Of a DNA stretch of 64,000 nt, positions 48,682-58,920 are shown piece by piece (the first letter of the stretch is position 1; every line of letters begins with the position of its first letter). A model generated the notes under the pieces. That model saw nothing but the letters and a program-made list of their open reading frames with translations. It did not search any database and was not told the origin of the DNA. This DNA comes from Mycobacterium sp. DL (lineage in GTDB: Bacteria > Actinomycetota > Actinomycetes > Mycobacteriales > Mycobacteriaceae): the NCBI RefSeq assembly GCF_039729195.1, contig NZ_CP155796.1, positions 2,542,001 through 2,606,000 of the forward strand. Reading direction: 5' to 3'. A program made the position numbers and the translations under genes.

Positions 48682-49965
48682 ATGGCGGCCAGACACAACC
48701 GCGACGCCACGTCCACCGAGGCCGACGCCTCCGACGCCGAATCCGTCGCCGAATCCGTCGCGGCGGATGCACCCCGGCACGGCTTCTTCGTCCGGCTCTA
48801 CACCGGTACCGGCGCCTTCGAGGTCGTCGGCCGCCGCAAATTCTGGTACACCGTCAGTGCCGTCATCGTGGGCATTGCTCTCGGGGCAATGCTGTTGCGG
48901 GGCTTCACCTTCGGCATCGACTTCGAGGGCGGCACGAAGGTGTCGATGCCGCGCGGTGACAGTCAGGCCACAACACAACAGGTCGAGGCGGTCTTCAGCG
49001 AGGCGATCGGCCAGCCGCCCGAATCGGTGGTTGTCGTCGGTGCCGGGGACACCGCGACTTACCAGATCCGTTCGGAGACCCTGAGCAACGAGCAGACCGA
49101 AGAGCTCCGCACGGCCTTGTTCGACGCGTTCCAGCCCGTCGGCGCGGACGGTCAGCCGAGCACGCAGGCAATCAGCGACTCGGCGGTGTCGGAGACCTGG
49201 GGCGGTCAGATCACCCAGAAGGCACTGATCGCGCTGGTCGTGTTCCTGGTGCTGGCAGCCATCTACATCACCGTCCGCTACGAGCGGTACATGGCGATCG
49301 CCGCGCTCGCCACACTCATCTTCGACCTCGTGGTCACCGCCGGTGTCTACGCGCTCGTCGGTTTCGAGGTCACCCCCGCGACGGTCATCGGGTTGCTGAC
49401 GATTCTGGGCTTCTCGCTCTACGACACCGTCATCGTGTTCGACAAGGTCGAGGAGAACACCGAGGGCTTCGAGCACACCACCCGCCGTACCTTCGCCGAA
49501 CAGGCCAACCTGGCCGTCAACCAGACCTTCATGCGGTCGATCAACACCAGCCTGATCTCGGTGCTGCCGATCGTTGCGCTGATGGTGATCGCGGTGTGGT
49601 TGCTGGGCGTCGGCACGCTGATGGACCTCGCGTTGGTGCAGCTCGTCGGTGTCATCGTCGGGACCTACTCGTCGATCTTCTTCGCCACACCGCTGCTGGT
49701 CAGCCTGCGGGAACGCACTGACGTGGTGCGCAAGCACACCCGGAGGGTGCAGAACCGCCGCGAGACGGCGGCGGCCAAGGCTGCCGGCGCCGAGGGGCTC
49801 GAGGGCGACGACGACCGGGCGGAACCGGAGCCCGCGGCGGTCGCGGCACCGGCCCCCGCTGCTGCGATGCCGCCCGACAAGCCGGCACCCGGGGCCCGTC
49901 CCGTTCGGCCCTCGACGAGCAGGACCGGACGACCGTCGGGTAAGCGAAGCCCCGGAAAGCGCTAG
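48682..49965 (+). CDS. secF: Protein translocase subunit SecF
   Basis: 427 residues, six membrane segments. FTFGIDFEGGTKVSM is the SecF signature, and LTILGFSLYDTVIVFDKVEEN the conserved fourth-helix region. N- and C-terminal cytoplasmic tails are longer than in E. coli, the C-terminal one rich in Ala, Pro and Arg. The start is three bases after the secD stop. Confidence 0.95.
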   Translation: MAARHNRDATSTEADASDAESVAESVAADAPRHGFFVRLYTGTGAFEVVGRRKFWYTVSAVIVGIALGAMLLRGFTFGIDFEGGTKVSMPRGDSQATTQQVEAVFSEAIGQPPESVVVVGAGDTATYQIRSETLSNEQTEELRTALFDAFQPVGADGQPSTQAISDSAVSETWGGQITQKALIALVVFLVLAAIYITVRYERYMAIAALATLIFDLVVTAGVYALVGFEVTPATVIGLLTILGFSLYDTVIVFDKVEENTEGFEHTTRRTFAEQANLAVNQTFMRSINTSLISVLPIVALMVIAVWLLGVGTLMDLALVQLVGVIVGTYSSIFFATPLLVSLRERTDVVRKHTRRVQNRRETAAAKAAGAEGLEGDDDRAEPEPAAVAAPAPAAAMPPDKPAPGARPVRPSTSRTGRPSGKRSPGKR

Positions 49966-49979
49966 GAGCGGTAGCTCCG

Positions 49980-51641
49980 ATGACCAACCGGCTGATCCCG
50001 CGTCGCCTCACTGCGCTGTCTGCGGTGCTGGTGCTGATGGGCACTCTCGGGCTGACGTCGTGCGGGGACAGCGCGGCGGACTCGGTCGACTACGCCATCG
50101 ACGGCGCTCTGATCAGCTACAACACCAACACCACCGACGGGGCCGCGTCGGGTGGGCCGCAGGCGTTCGCCCGGGTGTTGACAGGTTTCAACTACCACGG
50201 CCCGGACGGCCAGATCGTGGGCGACCACGATTTCGGCAGCATCGCCGTGGTGGGTCGGACGCCGCTGATCCTCGACTACGAGATCAAGCCCGAAGCCGTC
50301 TACTCCGACGGCAAGCCGATCACCTGCGACGACATGGTGCTGGCGTGGGCGTCGCAGTCGGGCAGGTTCACGTGGTTCGACGCCGCCAACCGGGCCGGTT
50401 ACACCGATATCGCGAGCATCGACTGTGCGCCGGGACAGAAGAAAGCGCGGGTGTCCTTCGCCCCGGACCGCGCATTCACCGACTACGGCCAGCTGTTCGC
50501 CGCGACGTCGATGATGCCGTCGCATGTGATCGCCGATGTGCTCGGCCTCGGCGACGGTGGTGTGACGACGGCGTTGCTCAACAACGACGGTCCGGCGGTC
50601 GAGCGCATCGCCCAGGTCTGGAACTCCACCTGGGACCTGACCCCGGACCTGGACGTCAAACGGTTCCCGTCGTCGGGGCCCTACAAGCTGGAATCGGTGA
50701 CCGACGAAGGCGCGGTCGTGCTGGTGGCCAACGACAAATGGTGGGGTGCCCCGCCGGTCACCGGCAGGGTCACCGTGTGGCCCCGCGGATCCGACATGCA
50801 GGACCGCGTCAACGAAGGTACCTACGACGTCGTCGATATCGCGACGGGGTCGTCGGGCACCCTCAACCTTCCCGACGACTACGTGCGAACCGATTCGCCC
50901 TCGGCTGGCGTCGAGCAGTTGATCTTCGCGCCGGCGGGTCCGTTGGCGGCGGTGCCTGCGCGTCGCGCCGTGGCGCTGTGCACCCCTCGTGACGTCATCG
51001 CGCGCAACGCCACTGTCCCGGTCTTCGACTCCAGGCTCAACAGTGCGACCGAGGACGCGTACGGAGTCGCCGAAACCACGCCGGAGGCTGCGGGGTTCGC
51101 CGTGGCCAACCCTGACGCCGCCCGCGACGCGCTCGGCAACCGGCCGCTGACCGTGCGGATCGGCTATCAATCGCCGAACGCCCGGCTCGCCGCCACGGTG
51201 GGATCCATCGCCCAGTCCTGCGAGCGGGCGGGGATCACCGTCGAGGACGTCGCAGCCGAGGACATCGGCCCGCAGTCGTTGCGCGACAACCAGATAGATG
51301 TGCTGATCGCAACCACCGGCGGAGCTGCCGGGAGCGGCTCGTCGGGGTCATCGGTGATGGACGCGTACAGCCTGCACAGCGGCAACGGCAACAACCTGCC
51401 GCGCTATGCCAACGAGCGCATCGACGGCATCATCTCGACCGTGGCGGTGGTCTCGGACCCCAAGGAGATGGCCCGACTGCTCGGCGAGGCCGGCCCGATC
51501 CTGTGGGCCGACATGCCGACGCTGCCGCTGTACCGTCAGCAGCGGACGCTGCTGACGTCGACGCAGATGTATGCGGTGAGCAGCAATCCGACGCGATGGG
51601 GTGCGGGGTGGAACATGGACCGTTGGAGGTTGAGCCAGTGA
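49980..51641 (+). CDS. Family 5 solute-binding lipoprotein (Rv2585c homolog)
   Basis: 553 residues. Signal peptide with lipobox LTSC (Cys28), so lipid-anchored outside the membrane. The body matches DppA/OppA-type peptide-binding proteins ([24 protein letters not shown]; end [10 protein letters not shown]). No permease or ATPase is adjacent, so it is an orphan binding protein placed between secF and apt; ligand unknown. Stop overlaps the apt start (GTGA). Confidence 0.9.
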   Translation: MTNRLIPRRLTALSAVLVLMGTLGLTSCGDSAADSVDYAIDGALISYNTNTTDGAASGGPQAFARVLTGFNYHGPDGQIVGDHDFGSIAVVGRTPLILDYEIKPEAVYSDGKPITCDDMVLAWASQSGRFTWFDAANRAGYTDIASIDCAPGQKKARVSFAPDRAFTDYGQLFAATSMMPSHVIADVLGLGDGGVTTALLNNDGPAVERIAQVWNSTWDLTPDLDVKRFPSSGPYKLESVTDEGAVVLVANDKWWGAPPVTGRVTVWPRGSDMQDRVNEGTYDVVDIATGSSGTLNLPDDYVRTDSPSAGVEQLIFAPAGPLAAVPARRAVALCTPRDVIARNATVPVFDSRLNSATEDAYGVAETTPEAAGFAVANPDAARDALGNRPLTVRIGYQSPNARLAATVGSIAQSCERAGITVEDVAAEDIGPQSLRDNQIDVLIATTGGAAGSGSSGSSVMDAYSLHSGNGNNLPRYANERIDGIISTVAVVSDPKEMARLLGEAGPILWADMPTLPLYRQQRTLLTSTQMYAVSSNPTRWGAGWNMDRWRLSQ

Positions 51642-52168
51642 GCACAGGTGGGGTCGGGCAGATCATCGCGTCGCTGCTGCGGGAGGTGCCGGACTTCCCC
51701 GAACCAGGCATCCAGTTCAAGGATCTGACGCCGGTGCTGGCTGACGCCCGGGGTCTGGCCGAGGTCAGTGAGGCGATAGCGGAGATCGCCCGAGGGGCGG
51801 ACCTGGTAGCCGGCGTCGACGCGCGGGGATTCCTGCTCGGCGGCGCCGTCGCGATGAAGCTCGGTATCGGCGTGCTCGCGGTGCGCAAGGGCGGCAAGCT
51901 CCCGCCGCCGGTGCACAGCGAGACCTACAGCCTCGAATACGGCACCGCGACGCTGGAGGTCCCCGCCGACGGGATCGACCTGGCAGGTCGCTCCATCGTC
52001 GTGATCGACGATGTGCTCGCGACCGGGGGGACCCTCGCCGCCACCAACAAGTTGCTGATCGCAGCCGGTGCGAACGTCACCGGGGCGGTGGTGATGCTCG
52101 AACTCGCCGCGCTGGGGGGCCGGGCGGTGCTGGAGCCGTTCCCGGTCACCAGCTTGTACACCGTCTGA
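51638..52168 (+). CDS. apt: Adenine phosphoribosyltransferase
   Basis: 176 residues. PRPP-binding motif [18 protein letters not shown], with [18 protein letters not shown] near the N-terminus. It salvages adenine to AMP. GTG 51638 overlaps the lipoprotein stop; the longer upstream frame is shadow. relA follows after 39 bases. Confidence 0.94.
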   Translation: MSTGGVGQIIASLLREVPDFPEPGIQFKDLTPVLADARGLAEVSEAIAEIARGADLVAGVDARGFLLGGAVAMKLGIGVLAVRKGGKLPPPVHSETYSLEYGTATLEVPADGIDLAGRSIVVIDDVLATGGTLAATNKLLIAAGANVTGAVVMLELAALGGRAVLEPFPVTSLYTV

Positions 52169-52173
52169 GCGGA

Positions 52174-52179
52174 TATCCT
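52174..52179 (+). promoter_or_regulatory. Putative -10 box of relA
   Basis: TATCCT in the 39-base apt-relA gap, 28 bases before the ATG, followed by a GGAGG ribosome site. Confidence 0.45.
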
Positions 52180-52207
52180 GCGAAGAGCACAGTCATCGGA
52201 GGCACGC

Positions 52208-54592
52208 ATGGCCAGCGAGATCCACGCAGATCCCCGCTCGGGCCAGGCTGTGCAATCACCGTCGAGCGCGGGCGCCGCGAGCCCGGAAACCCAGCCGATG
52301 GAGATCCCCAAGCCGGATTCGTCCAAGGCGGCGACGAGCGCGTCGCGGCGGGTGCGGGCCCGTCTCGCCCGCCGGATGACCGCCCAGCGCAGCACGGTCA
52401 ATCCGGTGCTCGAGCCGCTGGTCGCCGTCCATCGCGAGATCTACCCGAAAGCGGATCTGACCCTGCTGCAGCGAGCCTATGAGGTTGCCGAGCAGCGCCA
52501 CGCCGACCAGTTGCGACGCTCCGGTGACCCCTACATCACCCACCCGCTGGCGGTGGCCAACATTCTGGCCGAGCTCGAGATGGACACCACCACGCTGATC
52601 GCCGCGCTCTTGCACGACACCGTCGAGGACACCGGCTACACCCTCGAAGCCCTGACCGAGGAGTTCGGCACCGAGGTGGGACATCTGGTCGACGGTGTCA
52701 CCAAGCTGGACAAGGTGGCGCTGGGCACCGCTGCCGAGGGCGAGACCATCCGCAAGATGATCATCGCGATGGCACGGGATCCGCGGGTGCTGGTGATCAA
52801 GGTCGCCGACCGGCTGCACAACATGCGCACGATGCGCTTCCTGCCCCCGGAGAAGCAGGCACGCAAGGCTCGAGAGACTCTGGAAGTGATTGCGCCACTG
52901 GCGCATCGACTCGGGATGGCGACGGTCAAGTGGGAGCTCGAGGACCTGTCGTTTGCGATTCTGCATCCGAAGAAATACGAGGAGATCGTGCGTCTGGTCG
53001 CCGATCGGGCACCGTCGCGCGACATCTATCTGGCGAAGGTCCGTGCCGAGATCAACGCCACGCTGACCGCGTCGAAGATCAATGCGGTGGTGGAGGGCCG
53101 GCCCAAGCACTACTGGTCGATCTACCAGAAGATGATCGTCAAGGGGCGGGACTTCGACGACATCCACGACCTGGTGGGCGTGCGCATCCTGTGCGACGAG
53201 ATCAGGGACTGCTACGCGGCGGTCGGCGTGGTGCATTCACTGTGGCAGCCCATGGCCGGACGTTTCAAGGACTACATCGCCCAACCGCGCTACGGCGTGT
53301 ACCAGTCGCTGCACACCACAGTCGTGGGGCCGGAGGGCAAGCCACTCGAGGTGCAGATCCGCACCCGTGACATGCACCGCACCGCCGAGTACGGCATCGC
53401 GGCGCACTGGCGCTACAAAGAAGTCAAGGGACGCAACGGTTTGCCCAGTGGGCACGCGGCCGCCGAGATCGACGACATGGCCTGGATGCGCCAGCTACTG
53501 GACTGGCAGCGGGAGGCGGCCGACCCGGGAGAGTTCCTCGAGTCGCTGCGCTACGACCTTGCGGTGCAGGAGATCTTCGTGTTCACGCCCAAGGGCGACG
53601 TGATCACCCTGCCCGCCGGATCCACGCCGGTCGACTTCGCCTACGCGGTGCACACCGAGGTCGGTCACCGCTGCATCGGGGCCCGCGTCAACGGGCGGCT
53701 CGTGGCCTTGGAGCGCAAGCTCGAAAACGGCGAACTGGTGGAGATCTTCACCTCCAAAGCGCTCAATGCCGGGCCGTCGCGCGATTGGCAGACGTTCGTG
53801 GTGTCGCCTCGGGCGAAGGCCAAGATCCGGCAGTGGTTCGCCAAGGAGCGGCGCGAGGAAGCGCTCGAGGCCGGTAAGGACGCCATCGCGCGCGAGGTCA
53901 GGCGTGGCGGACTTCCGTTGCAGCGCTTGATGACCGGCGATTCCATGAGTGCGCTGGCCCGTGAGCTCCGATATCTCGACGTCTCCGCGCTCTACACCGC
54001 GGTCGGCGAAGGACATGTCTCGGCCCGCCACGTGGTGCAGCGCCTCGTCGCGCAGCTCGGCGGTGACGACGAGGCCGCCGACGAGATCGCCGAACGGTCC
54101 ACACCCGCGACAATGCCGATGCGGCAGCGCAGTACCGACGACGTCGGAGTGGCGGTACCGGGCGCGCCCGGGGTGCTCACGAAGCTCGCCAAGTGCTGCA
54201 CCCCGGTGCCCGGCGACGTCATCATGGGGTTCGTGACCCGCGGTGGGGGAGTCAGCGTGCACCGCACCGACTGCACCAACGCCACCTCGCTGGAGCAGCA
54301 GTCGGAACGGATCATCGATGTCCAGTGGGCGCCGTCTCCGTCGTCGGTGTTCCTGGTCGCGATCCAGGTCGAAGCCCTCGACCGGCACCGACTGTTGTCG
54401 GACGTGACCCGCGTCCTGGCCGACGAGAAGGTCAACATCCTCTCCGCGTCGGTGACGACCTCCAACGACCGGGTGGCCATCAGCAGGTTCACGTTCGAGA
54501 TGGGCGACCCCAAGCACCTCGGCCACGTCCTCAATGTGGTGCGCAATGTCGAAGGCGTTTTCGACGTCTACCGTGTCACCTCGGCGGCCTGA
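52208..54592 (+). CDS. relA: Bifunctional (p)ppGpp synthetase/hydrolase
   Basis: 794 residues. The HD hydrolase domain has [14 protein letters not shown]; the synthetase has [19 protein letters not shown] ([28 protein letters not shown]) and a C-terminal ACT domain follow. Both halves look active, so this is the bifunctional Rel of mycobacteria that sets the stringent response. A 60-residue N-terminal extension precedes the HD domain. It sits behind apt, linking purine salvage and alarmone genes. Confidence 0.96.
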   Translation: MASEIHADPRSGQAVQSPSSAGAASPETQPMEIPKPDSSKAATSASRRVRARLARRMTAQRSTVNPVLEPLVAVHREIYPKADLTLLQRAYEVAEQRHADQLRRSGDPYITHPLAVANILAELEMDTTTLIAALLHDTVEDTGYTLEALTEEFGTEVGHLVDGVTKLDKVALGTAAEGETIRKMIIAMARDPRVLVIKVADRLHNMRTMRFLPPEKQARKARETLEVIAPLAHRLGMATVKWELEDLSFAILHPKKYEEIVRLVADRAPSRDIYLAKVRAEINATLTASKINAVVEGRPKHYWSIYQKMIVKGRDFDDIHDLVGVRILCDEIRDCYAAVGVVHSLWQPMAGRFKDYIAQPRYGVYQSLHTTVVGPEGKPLEVQIRTRDMHRTAEYGIAAHWRYKEVKGRNGLPSGHAAAEIDDMAWMRQLLDWQREAADPGEFLESLRYDLAVQEIFVFTPKGDVITLPAGSTPVDFAYAVHTEVGHRCIGARVNGRLVALERKLENGELVEIFTSKALNAGPSRDWQTFVVSPRAKAKIRQWFAKERREEALEAGKDAIAREVRRGGLPLQRLMTGDSMSALARELRYLDVSALYTAVGEGHVSARHVVQRLVAQLGGDDEAADEIAERSTPATMPMRQRSTDDVGVAVPGAPGVLTKLAKCCTPVPGDVIMGFVTRGGGVSVHRTDCTNATSLEQQSERIIDVQWAPSPSSVFLVAIQVEALDRHRLLSDVTRVLADEKVNILSASVTTSNDRVAISRFTFEMGDPKHLGHVLNVVRNVEGVFDVYRVTSAA

Positions 54593-54596
54593 CCGA

Positions 54597-55241
54597 TCAC
54601 TGCCCGTCGGACTCCGGTGGTTCGAGGGCCAGGCGGCGGACCGCGCGTCCCACGTCCGCTGCCAACGCGCTCCGATCGAGATCGGCCGTCAAACCTGCGC
54701 CCCAGCGGCCGACGTCGACTGCGCCGTGGGCAAGAGACCAGGCCAGCAACGCCCGCTGGAAGGACTCCGGTTGTCCCAGTGCAGGATTGGCTGCAGTGAT
54801 CGCCTCGGCAAGGCGTGAGAACGCCGCGCGCGCAGCCTGATCGAGCGCCGCGGCCTCGGCACCGGGGAGTTCCAGGAGCAACGTGCGGAACATGAGCCGG
54901 TAGTGGCTCTCGTGCTCCCATGCGAACAGCACATATTCTGCGGCCAACCGTTCCAACCGGGCGGAGCCCGTCGTCTCCCGGTCGGCGATCTCGACCTGGC
55001 GTCGACCGAGGGCATCGAACCCGTCGAGGGCGACAGCGGCCAGGAGCGCGTTCTTGTCTTCGAAGTGATGGTAGGGCGCGCCTGCAGAGACACGGGCGCG
55101 TCGGGCGACTGCACGAAGTGTGACGGCGTCGACGTCGGAATCGGCGATGAGCTCGAGGGCCGCGTCGATCAGCGCCCGGCGAAGGTCGCCATGGTGTTGT
55201 CCGACAGCCCGATTCACACCGATATGTTTGACAGTGTTCAA
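54597..55241 (-). CDS. TetR-family repressor
   Basis: 214 residues from TTG 55241, or 206 from GTG 55217 (VNRAVGQHHGDLRRAL), which is closer to the usual family start. HTH: VTLRAVARRARVSAGAPYHHFEDKNALL. Divergent from the MBL-fold gene; direct and inverted repeats in the shared region (55228-55270) are probable operators. It is convergent with relA, four bases apart. Confidence 0.85.
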   Translation of the reverse strand: MNTVKHIGVNRAVGQHHGDLRRALIDAALELIADSDVDAVTLRAVARRARVSAGAPYHHFEDKNALLAAVALDGFDALGRRQVEIADRETTGSARLERLAAEYVLFAWEHESHYRLMFRTLLLELPGAEAAALDQAARAAFSRLAEAITAANPALGQPESFQRALLAWSLAHGAVDVGRWGAGLTADLDRSALAADVGRAVRRLALEPPESDGQ

Positions 55242-55270
55242 CTAGCCTGTCAAGATAAACAGTGTTCAAC
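55228..55270. promoter_or_regulatory. Operator region with direct and inverted repeats
   Basis: ACAGTGTTCAAC occurs at 55231-55242 and again at 55259-55270, exactly 28 bases apart. TTGACAG (55228-55234) and CTGTCAA (55247-55253) form an inverted repeat. TTGACA at 55228-55233 could be the -35 of the MBL gene. Confidence 0.6.
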
Positions 55271-55324
55271 ACATCGGGAAGGTAAGCAGATGGCGGGTTC
55301 GGACGCGTCGGCCGTCTTCCGTGT

Positions 55325-56182
55325 GTGGGGGGTCGCCCTGTCACGGTGCACGCGCTGCACAGCGGCACCGTCACGATCAAGCGCAGCCACGCGAGGGGAT
55401 GCCTGCCCGAACGGAGCCCGTCACTGTTGAGGTTGCTCGCGATCCTCGCCGACCGCCGCTTCGCCGCGCCCATGCCGATCTTCAGCTATGTCGTCGACCA
55501 TCCCGAGGGGCTGTTCGTCATCGATGCCGGGGCGTCCCCGACGTACAACGACCTCGAATCGTGGCGGACGGACCCGCGAAGCCGGGTCGTCTTCTGGTCG
55601 TTCATTCGGCTGGATGTCGGACCCGGCGGGGCGCTTCCAGACCGGCTCGCGGCCATCGGTCTGCCACCGAACAGAGCGCGAGCTGTGGTTCTCACCCACC
55701 AGCACATCGACCACACAGGTTCGATTCCGGCGTTCGACGGCGTCGATGTGTGGACGACTCGCGCAGAGGACGACGCTGCAGACCGGATCGGTGCACTCCA
55801 CTGGCGCTGGCGTACCGCTGACACCAGAATTCGTCATGTCGACACCGAGGGCGAGCCCGGCGAATTGGGTCCGACGGTTGCGCTGACCACCGATGGGGCG
55901 CTGCAGGCGATATGTACTCCCGGCCACACGCCAGGGTCGGTGACGGTACGGCTGCGCACCGACGACACTGACGTCTGGTTCACCGGCGACACCTCTTTCA
56001 CCGCCGAGCACATGAACCCGAGCGCACCGACAGCGGGCATTCATTCGGATATGCGAGCCGTTCGGGCGCTGCAGGCCCGACTACAGGACGCGGGGATGCT
56101 GCTGCCGTCCCACGATCCCGGGGTTCCGGCGCGGCTGCGCGAATACCGTGTGGGGTCGGGGAGTTCCGGCCCGGCGGCCTGA
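55325..56182 (+). CDS. Metallo-beta-lactamase-fold hydrolase, N-terminus uncertain
   Basis: 285 residues as drawn. Zinc-binding motif THQHIDH, then TPGHTPGSV and GDTSF, mark an MBL-fold hydrolase of the lactonase/glyoxalase type; substrate unknown. GTG 55325 has no ribosome site. An ATG at 55290 with AAGG upstream would add MAGSDASAVFRVWG but is out of frame by one base. One more G in the G6 run at 55327-55332 would join them. Probably repressed by the divergent TetR. Confidence 0.8.
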   Translation: MGGRPVTVHALHSGTVTIKRSHARGCLPERSPSLLRLLAILADRRFAAPMPIFSYVVDHPEGLFVIDAGASPTYNDLESWRTDPRSRVVFWSFIRLDVGPGGALPDRLAAIGLPPNRARAVVLTHQHIDHTGSIPAFDGVDVWTTRAEDDAADRIGALHWRWRTADTRIRHVDTEGEPGELGPTVALTTDGALQAICTPGHTPGSVTVRLRTDDTDVWFTGDTSFTAEHMNPSAPTAGIHSDMRAVRALQARLQDAGMLLPSHDPGVPARLREYRVGSGSSGPAA

Positions 56183-56186
56183 CCGG

Positions 56187-57218
56187 CTAACCGACGCGCA
56201 CCGACTCGACCGTCACCTCGGTGCGCGGTTTTCCGTCCTGCGCACCGCCGACGACTCCGGCGGTGGCGATGTCATCGAGGGCGGCAAGTCCTTTGGCGTC
56301 GATCGTTCCGAAAACGGTGTACGTCGGCGGCATCACCGAGTCCCCGTACACCAGGAAGAACTGGCTGCCGTTGGTGCCGGGACCCGAATTCGCCATCGCC
56401 AGAGTGCCTTCGGGGTATGTCACCGGCGTCGTCATCGCCGGGTCGGTCAACCGGTACTGATTGCTCGGGTACTCGTTGGGGAAGCGGTAGCCGGGTCCGC
56501 CGGACCCGGTCGCCGTCGGGTCGCCGCACTGAAGTACGCGCAGGTCGGCGCCGACGGTGAGTCGGTGGCAGCGGGTGTCGTCGAAGTACCGCTGCTCGGC
56601 CAGACTGACGAAGTTCTTGACCGTGCACGGTGCCTTCGCGTTGTCCAACTCCAGGCCGATCTCGCCGTGGTCGGTGACGATGCCGGCCGGGATCGATTCC
56701 GGGGTGGTCGGAGTCCGCCCCGGCTGCGGCGGCTGCACCGGTCGGCTGGACGGCTCGGTGGTGGCCGGGTACTGGCAGTTGGAACCCAGCGTCTCCGGAG
56801 GATCGAACTCGGGCAGCGGAACGCCTTGCGCCGGAACGACAGATCCCGGATATCCGGAGTCGCCGCGCATCCGTTCGTCGTACCGCTCGAATTCCCTGGC
56901 CATCACCACCAGGAAGACGGCGCTCACCACCACGACGACCACGGTGAACACGATCACCAGGTAGCCGATCACCAGTCCGGCAATGGCCAGCCCGCGACCG
57001 TCCTCGCCGGATCTCTTGATCTGCGACAGCGACATGTGGCCGAACAGGACGCCCAGAGGTGCGAACAGGAACGCGCACACCAGTGAGGCGATCGCCAACG
57101 AGTTCGTGGTCCGCGGCGGCGGGTACCCGGGCGGGTACCAACCCGGGTATCCGTACTGACCGCCGGGATATCCCTCCGGCGGGGGGTACCCGCCATACGG
57201 TGGCGGCGGGAAGGTCAC
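56187..57218 (-). CDS. Membrane-anchored cyclophilin-type PPIase with DUF4190 region
   Basis: 343 residues. An N-terminal Pro/Gly/Tyr repeat region (about 1-35) precedes two membrane helices in a DUF4190-like segment (40-105), a Pro-rich linker, and an exported cyclophilin domain from about residue 175. The domain keeps CHRL, GGPGYRFPNEYP and NSGPGTNGSQFFL, but the usual F-M-x-Q substrate pocket reads RVLQC, so activity may differ. It is followed upstream by a paralogue 13 bases away. Confidence 0.85.
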   Translation of the reverse strand: MTFPPPPYGGYPPPEGYPGGQYGYPGWYPPGYPPPRTTNSLAIASLVCAFLFAPLGVLFGHMSLSQIKRSGEDGRGLAIAGLVIGYLVIVFTVVVVVVSAVFLVVMAREFERYDERMRGDSGYPGSVVPAQGVPLPEFDPPETLGSNCQYPATTEPSSRPVQPPQPGRTPTTPESIPAGIVTDHGEIGLELDNAKAPCTVKNFVSLAEQRYFDDTRCHRLTVGADLRVLQCGDPTATGSGGPGYRFPNEYPSNQYRLTDPAMTTPVTYPEGTLAMANSGPGTNGSQFFLVYGDSVMPPTYTVFGTIDAKGLAALDDIATAGVVGGAQDGKPRTEVTVESVRVG

Positions 57219-57231
57219 GGCGCCGTCCGGA

Positions 57232-58128
57232 TCAGTCCAGCGCGATCGACGTCACGTTGACGTCCAGCTTCGGCGGGCCGTCGGGCCCCCCGTCGACGGT
57301 TCCCTCCGCGGCGATCTTGTCCAACGTGGCCAGGCCGGTTTCGTCGATGGTGCCGAACACCGTGTAGTTCGGTGGCAGTTGCGAATCCCGGAACACCAGG
57401 AAGAACTGGCTGCCGTTCGTCCCCGGGCCGGCATTGGCCATGGCCAGCGTCCCGCGTGGGTAGAGCACCGGCTGCATCAGTGCCGGATCGTCCGGCTGGT
57501 ACTGGTTCGTCGGGTATTCGTCGGCGAACTGGTAGCCCGGGCCGCCGGTGCCTTCGCCCGTCGGGTCACCACACTGCAGGACCGCCAGCGAGTCGCTTGT
57601 GGTCAGTCGGTGGCACGGGGTGTCGTTGAAGTAACCCTGCTGGGCCAGGCTCGCGAAGCTGTTGACGGTGCACGGCGATTTGCCGTTGTCGAGCAGGAGC
57701 CCGAGGTTGCCCTGTTTGGTCGCCATGCTGGCGCTGATCTCGGCGGGTTCGGTCGGCACCCGACCGGTGCGCGGAGCCGTGTTCGGCTTGCTGGCCGCCT
57801 CGGCGGACTCGGGGTACTGGCAATCGCCGCCCAATCCCTCGGGCGCCTGGAATGCCGGCAGGCCACCGGCCTGCGCCGGCTCCGGCGCGTCGAGCGGCGA
57901 CGCCTCCGAGGTGGTCGGCGTGGTGCTGTCCGCCGACGCGGTCTGGCCGCCCGAATCGCGGTTGGTCAGGACGATGGTCGCCACGACGGCGGCGATCACG
58001 ACGACGACGGCCGCCGCTGAGCCGATGATCGTGTACAGACGGCGTTTGCGTTCGTTCTCCGCTCGCCGCTCCAGTTGCCGCTCGAGCTTGCGCTTGGCTG
58101 TCTCACGCCGTTGTTCGTTGGTCGGCAC
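57232..58128 (-). CDS. ppiB: Membrane-anchored cyclophilin-type PPIase (PpiB)
   Basis: 298 residues from GTG 58128 (MPTNEQRRETAKRKLERQ). A basic cytoplasmic N-terminus with coiled-coil character is followed by a membrane helix (about 33-55), a Ser/Thr/Pro linker and a cyclophilin domain (CHRL..LAVLQCGDP, GTLAMANAGPGTNGSQFFL). It closely resembles Rv2582. It probably assists folding outside the membrane. Divergent from the glyoxalase II gene. Confidence 0.9.
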   Translation of the reverse strand: MPTNEQRRETAKRKLERQLERRAENERKRRLYTIIGSAAAVVVVIAAVVATIVLTNRDSGGQTASADSTTPTTSEASPLDAPEPAQAGGLPAFQAPEGLGGDCQYPESAEAASKPNTAPRTGRVPTEPAEISASMATKQGNLGLLLDNGKSPCTVNSFASLAQQGYFNDTPCHRLTTSDSLAVLQCGDPTGEGTGGPGYQFADEYPTNQYQPDDPALMQPVLYPRGTLAMANAGPGTNGSQFFLVFRDSQLPPNYTVFGTIDETGLATLDKIAAEGTVDGGPDGPPKLDVNVTSIALD

Positions 58129-58245
58129 CGCCGGTGTCCTCTCCGCGTTCGATCCGGTCGGCACCGAGTGTGCCAGCTGTTGTCGAGCGCAGCCGCCGCG
58201 ACCCTCGTGAACAGCGGTCCGAACTGGACGTGGGAAGCTGGAACG

Positions 58246-58920
58246 GTGTTGATCACCGGATTCCCGGCGGGCATGTTGGCGTGCAACTGCTATGTGCTGG
58301 CCCCTGCGGCCGGCGGTGACGCCATCGTCGTCGACCCGGGTCAGCGTGCGTCCGGTCGCCTGCGCGAGATCCTCGACGAGCATCGGCTCACCCCTGCGGC
58401 GGTGCTTCTGACCCACGGACACCTCGACCACATCTGGTCGGCTCAGAAGGTGGCCGACACCTACGGCTGCCCTGTCTACATTCACCCGGAGGATCGCTTC
58501 ATGCTCACCGACCCCATCAAGGGGTTCGGTCCACGGCTGGCGCAGATGGCGCTCGGGGCCATGTTCCGAGAGCCCCGGCAGGTCATCGAGTTGGACCGCG
58601 ACGGAGACAAGATCGAACTGGGCGGCATCACGGTCGCGGTGGATCACACACCGGGACACACCCAGGGTTCTGTGGTGTTCCGGGTGGGCTTCGACTCCGT
58701 GGGCGCCGAGTCGCTGGCCTTCACCGGGGACACGTTGTTCCGTCAGTCGGTGGGACGGACTGATCTGCCCGGCGGCAGCGGGCGTGACCTGCTGCAGTCG
58801 ATCGTCACAAAACTATTGGTGCTCGACGACGACACCCTGGTATTACCGGGGCACGGCGAGCGCACGACCATCGGCGCCGAACGCCGCACCAACCCATTCC
58901 TCGAAGGTCTGACCACGTGA
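58246..58920 (+). CDS. Glyoxalase II-like metallohydrolase (Rv2581c homolog)
   Basis: 224 residues. Zinc motif LTHGHLDH, then [28 protein letters not shown] and the C-terminal [20 protein letters not shown]. Hydroxyacylglutathione-hydrolase type; in mycobacteria the thiol would be mycothiol or another carrier (inference). GTG 58246 has GGGAAG upstream. Its stop overlaps the hisS start (GTGA), an arrangement kept in M. tuberculosis. Confidence 0.9.
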   Translation: MLITGFPAGMLACNCYVLAPAAGGDAIVVDPGQRASGRLREILDEHRLTPAAVLLTHGHLDHIWSAQKVADTYGCPVYIHPEDRFMLTDPIKGFGPRLAQMALGAMFREPRQVIELDRDGDKIELGGITVAVDHTPGHTQGSVVFRVGFDSVGAESLAFTGDTLFRQSVGRTDLPGGSGRDLLQSIVTKLLVLDDDTLVLPGHGERTTIGAERRTNPFLEGLTT

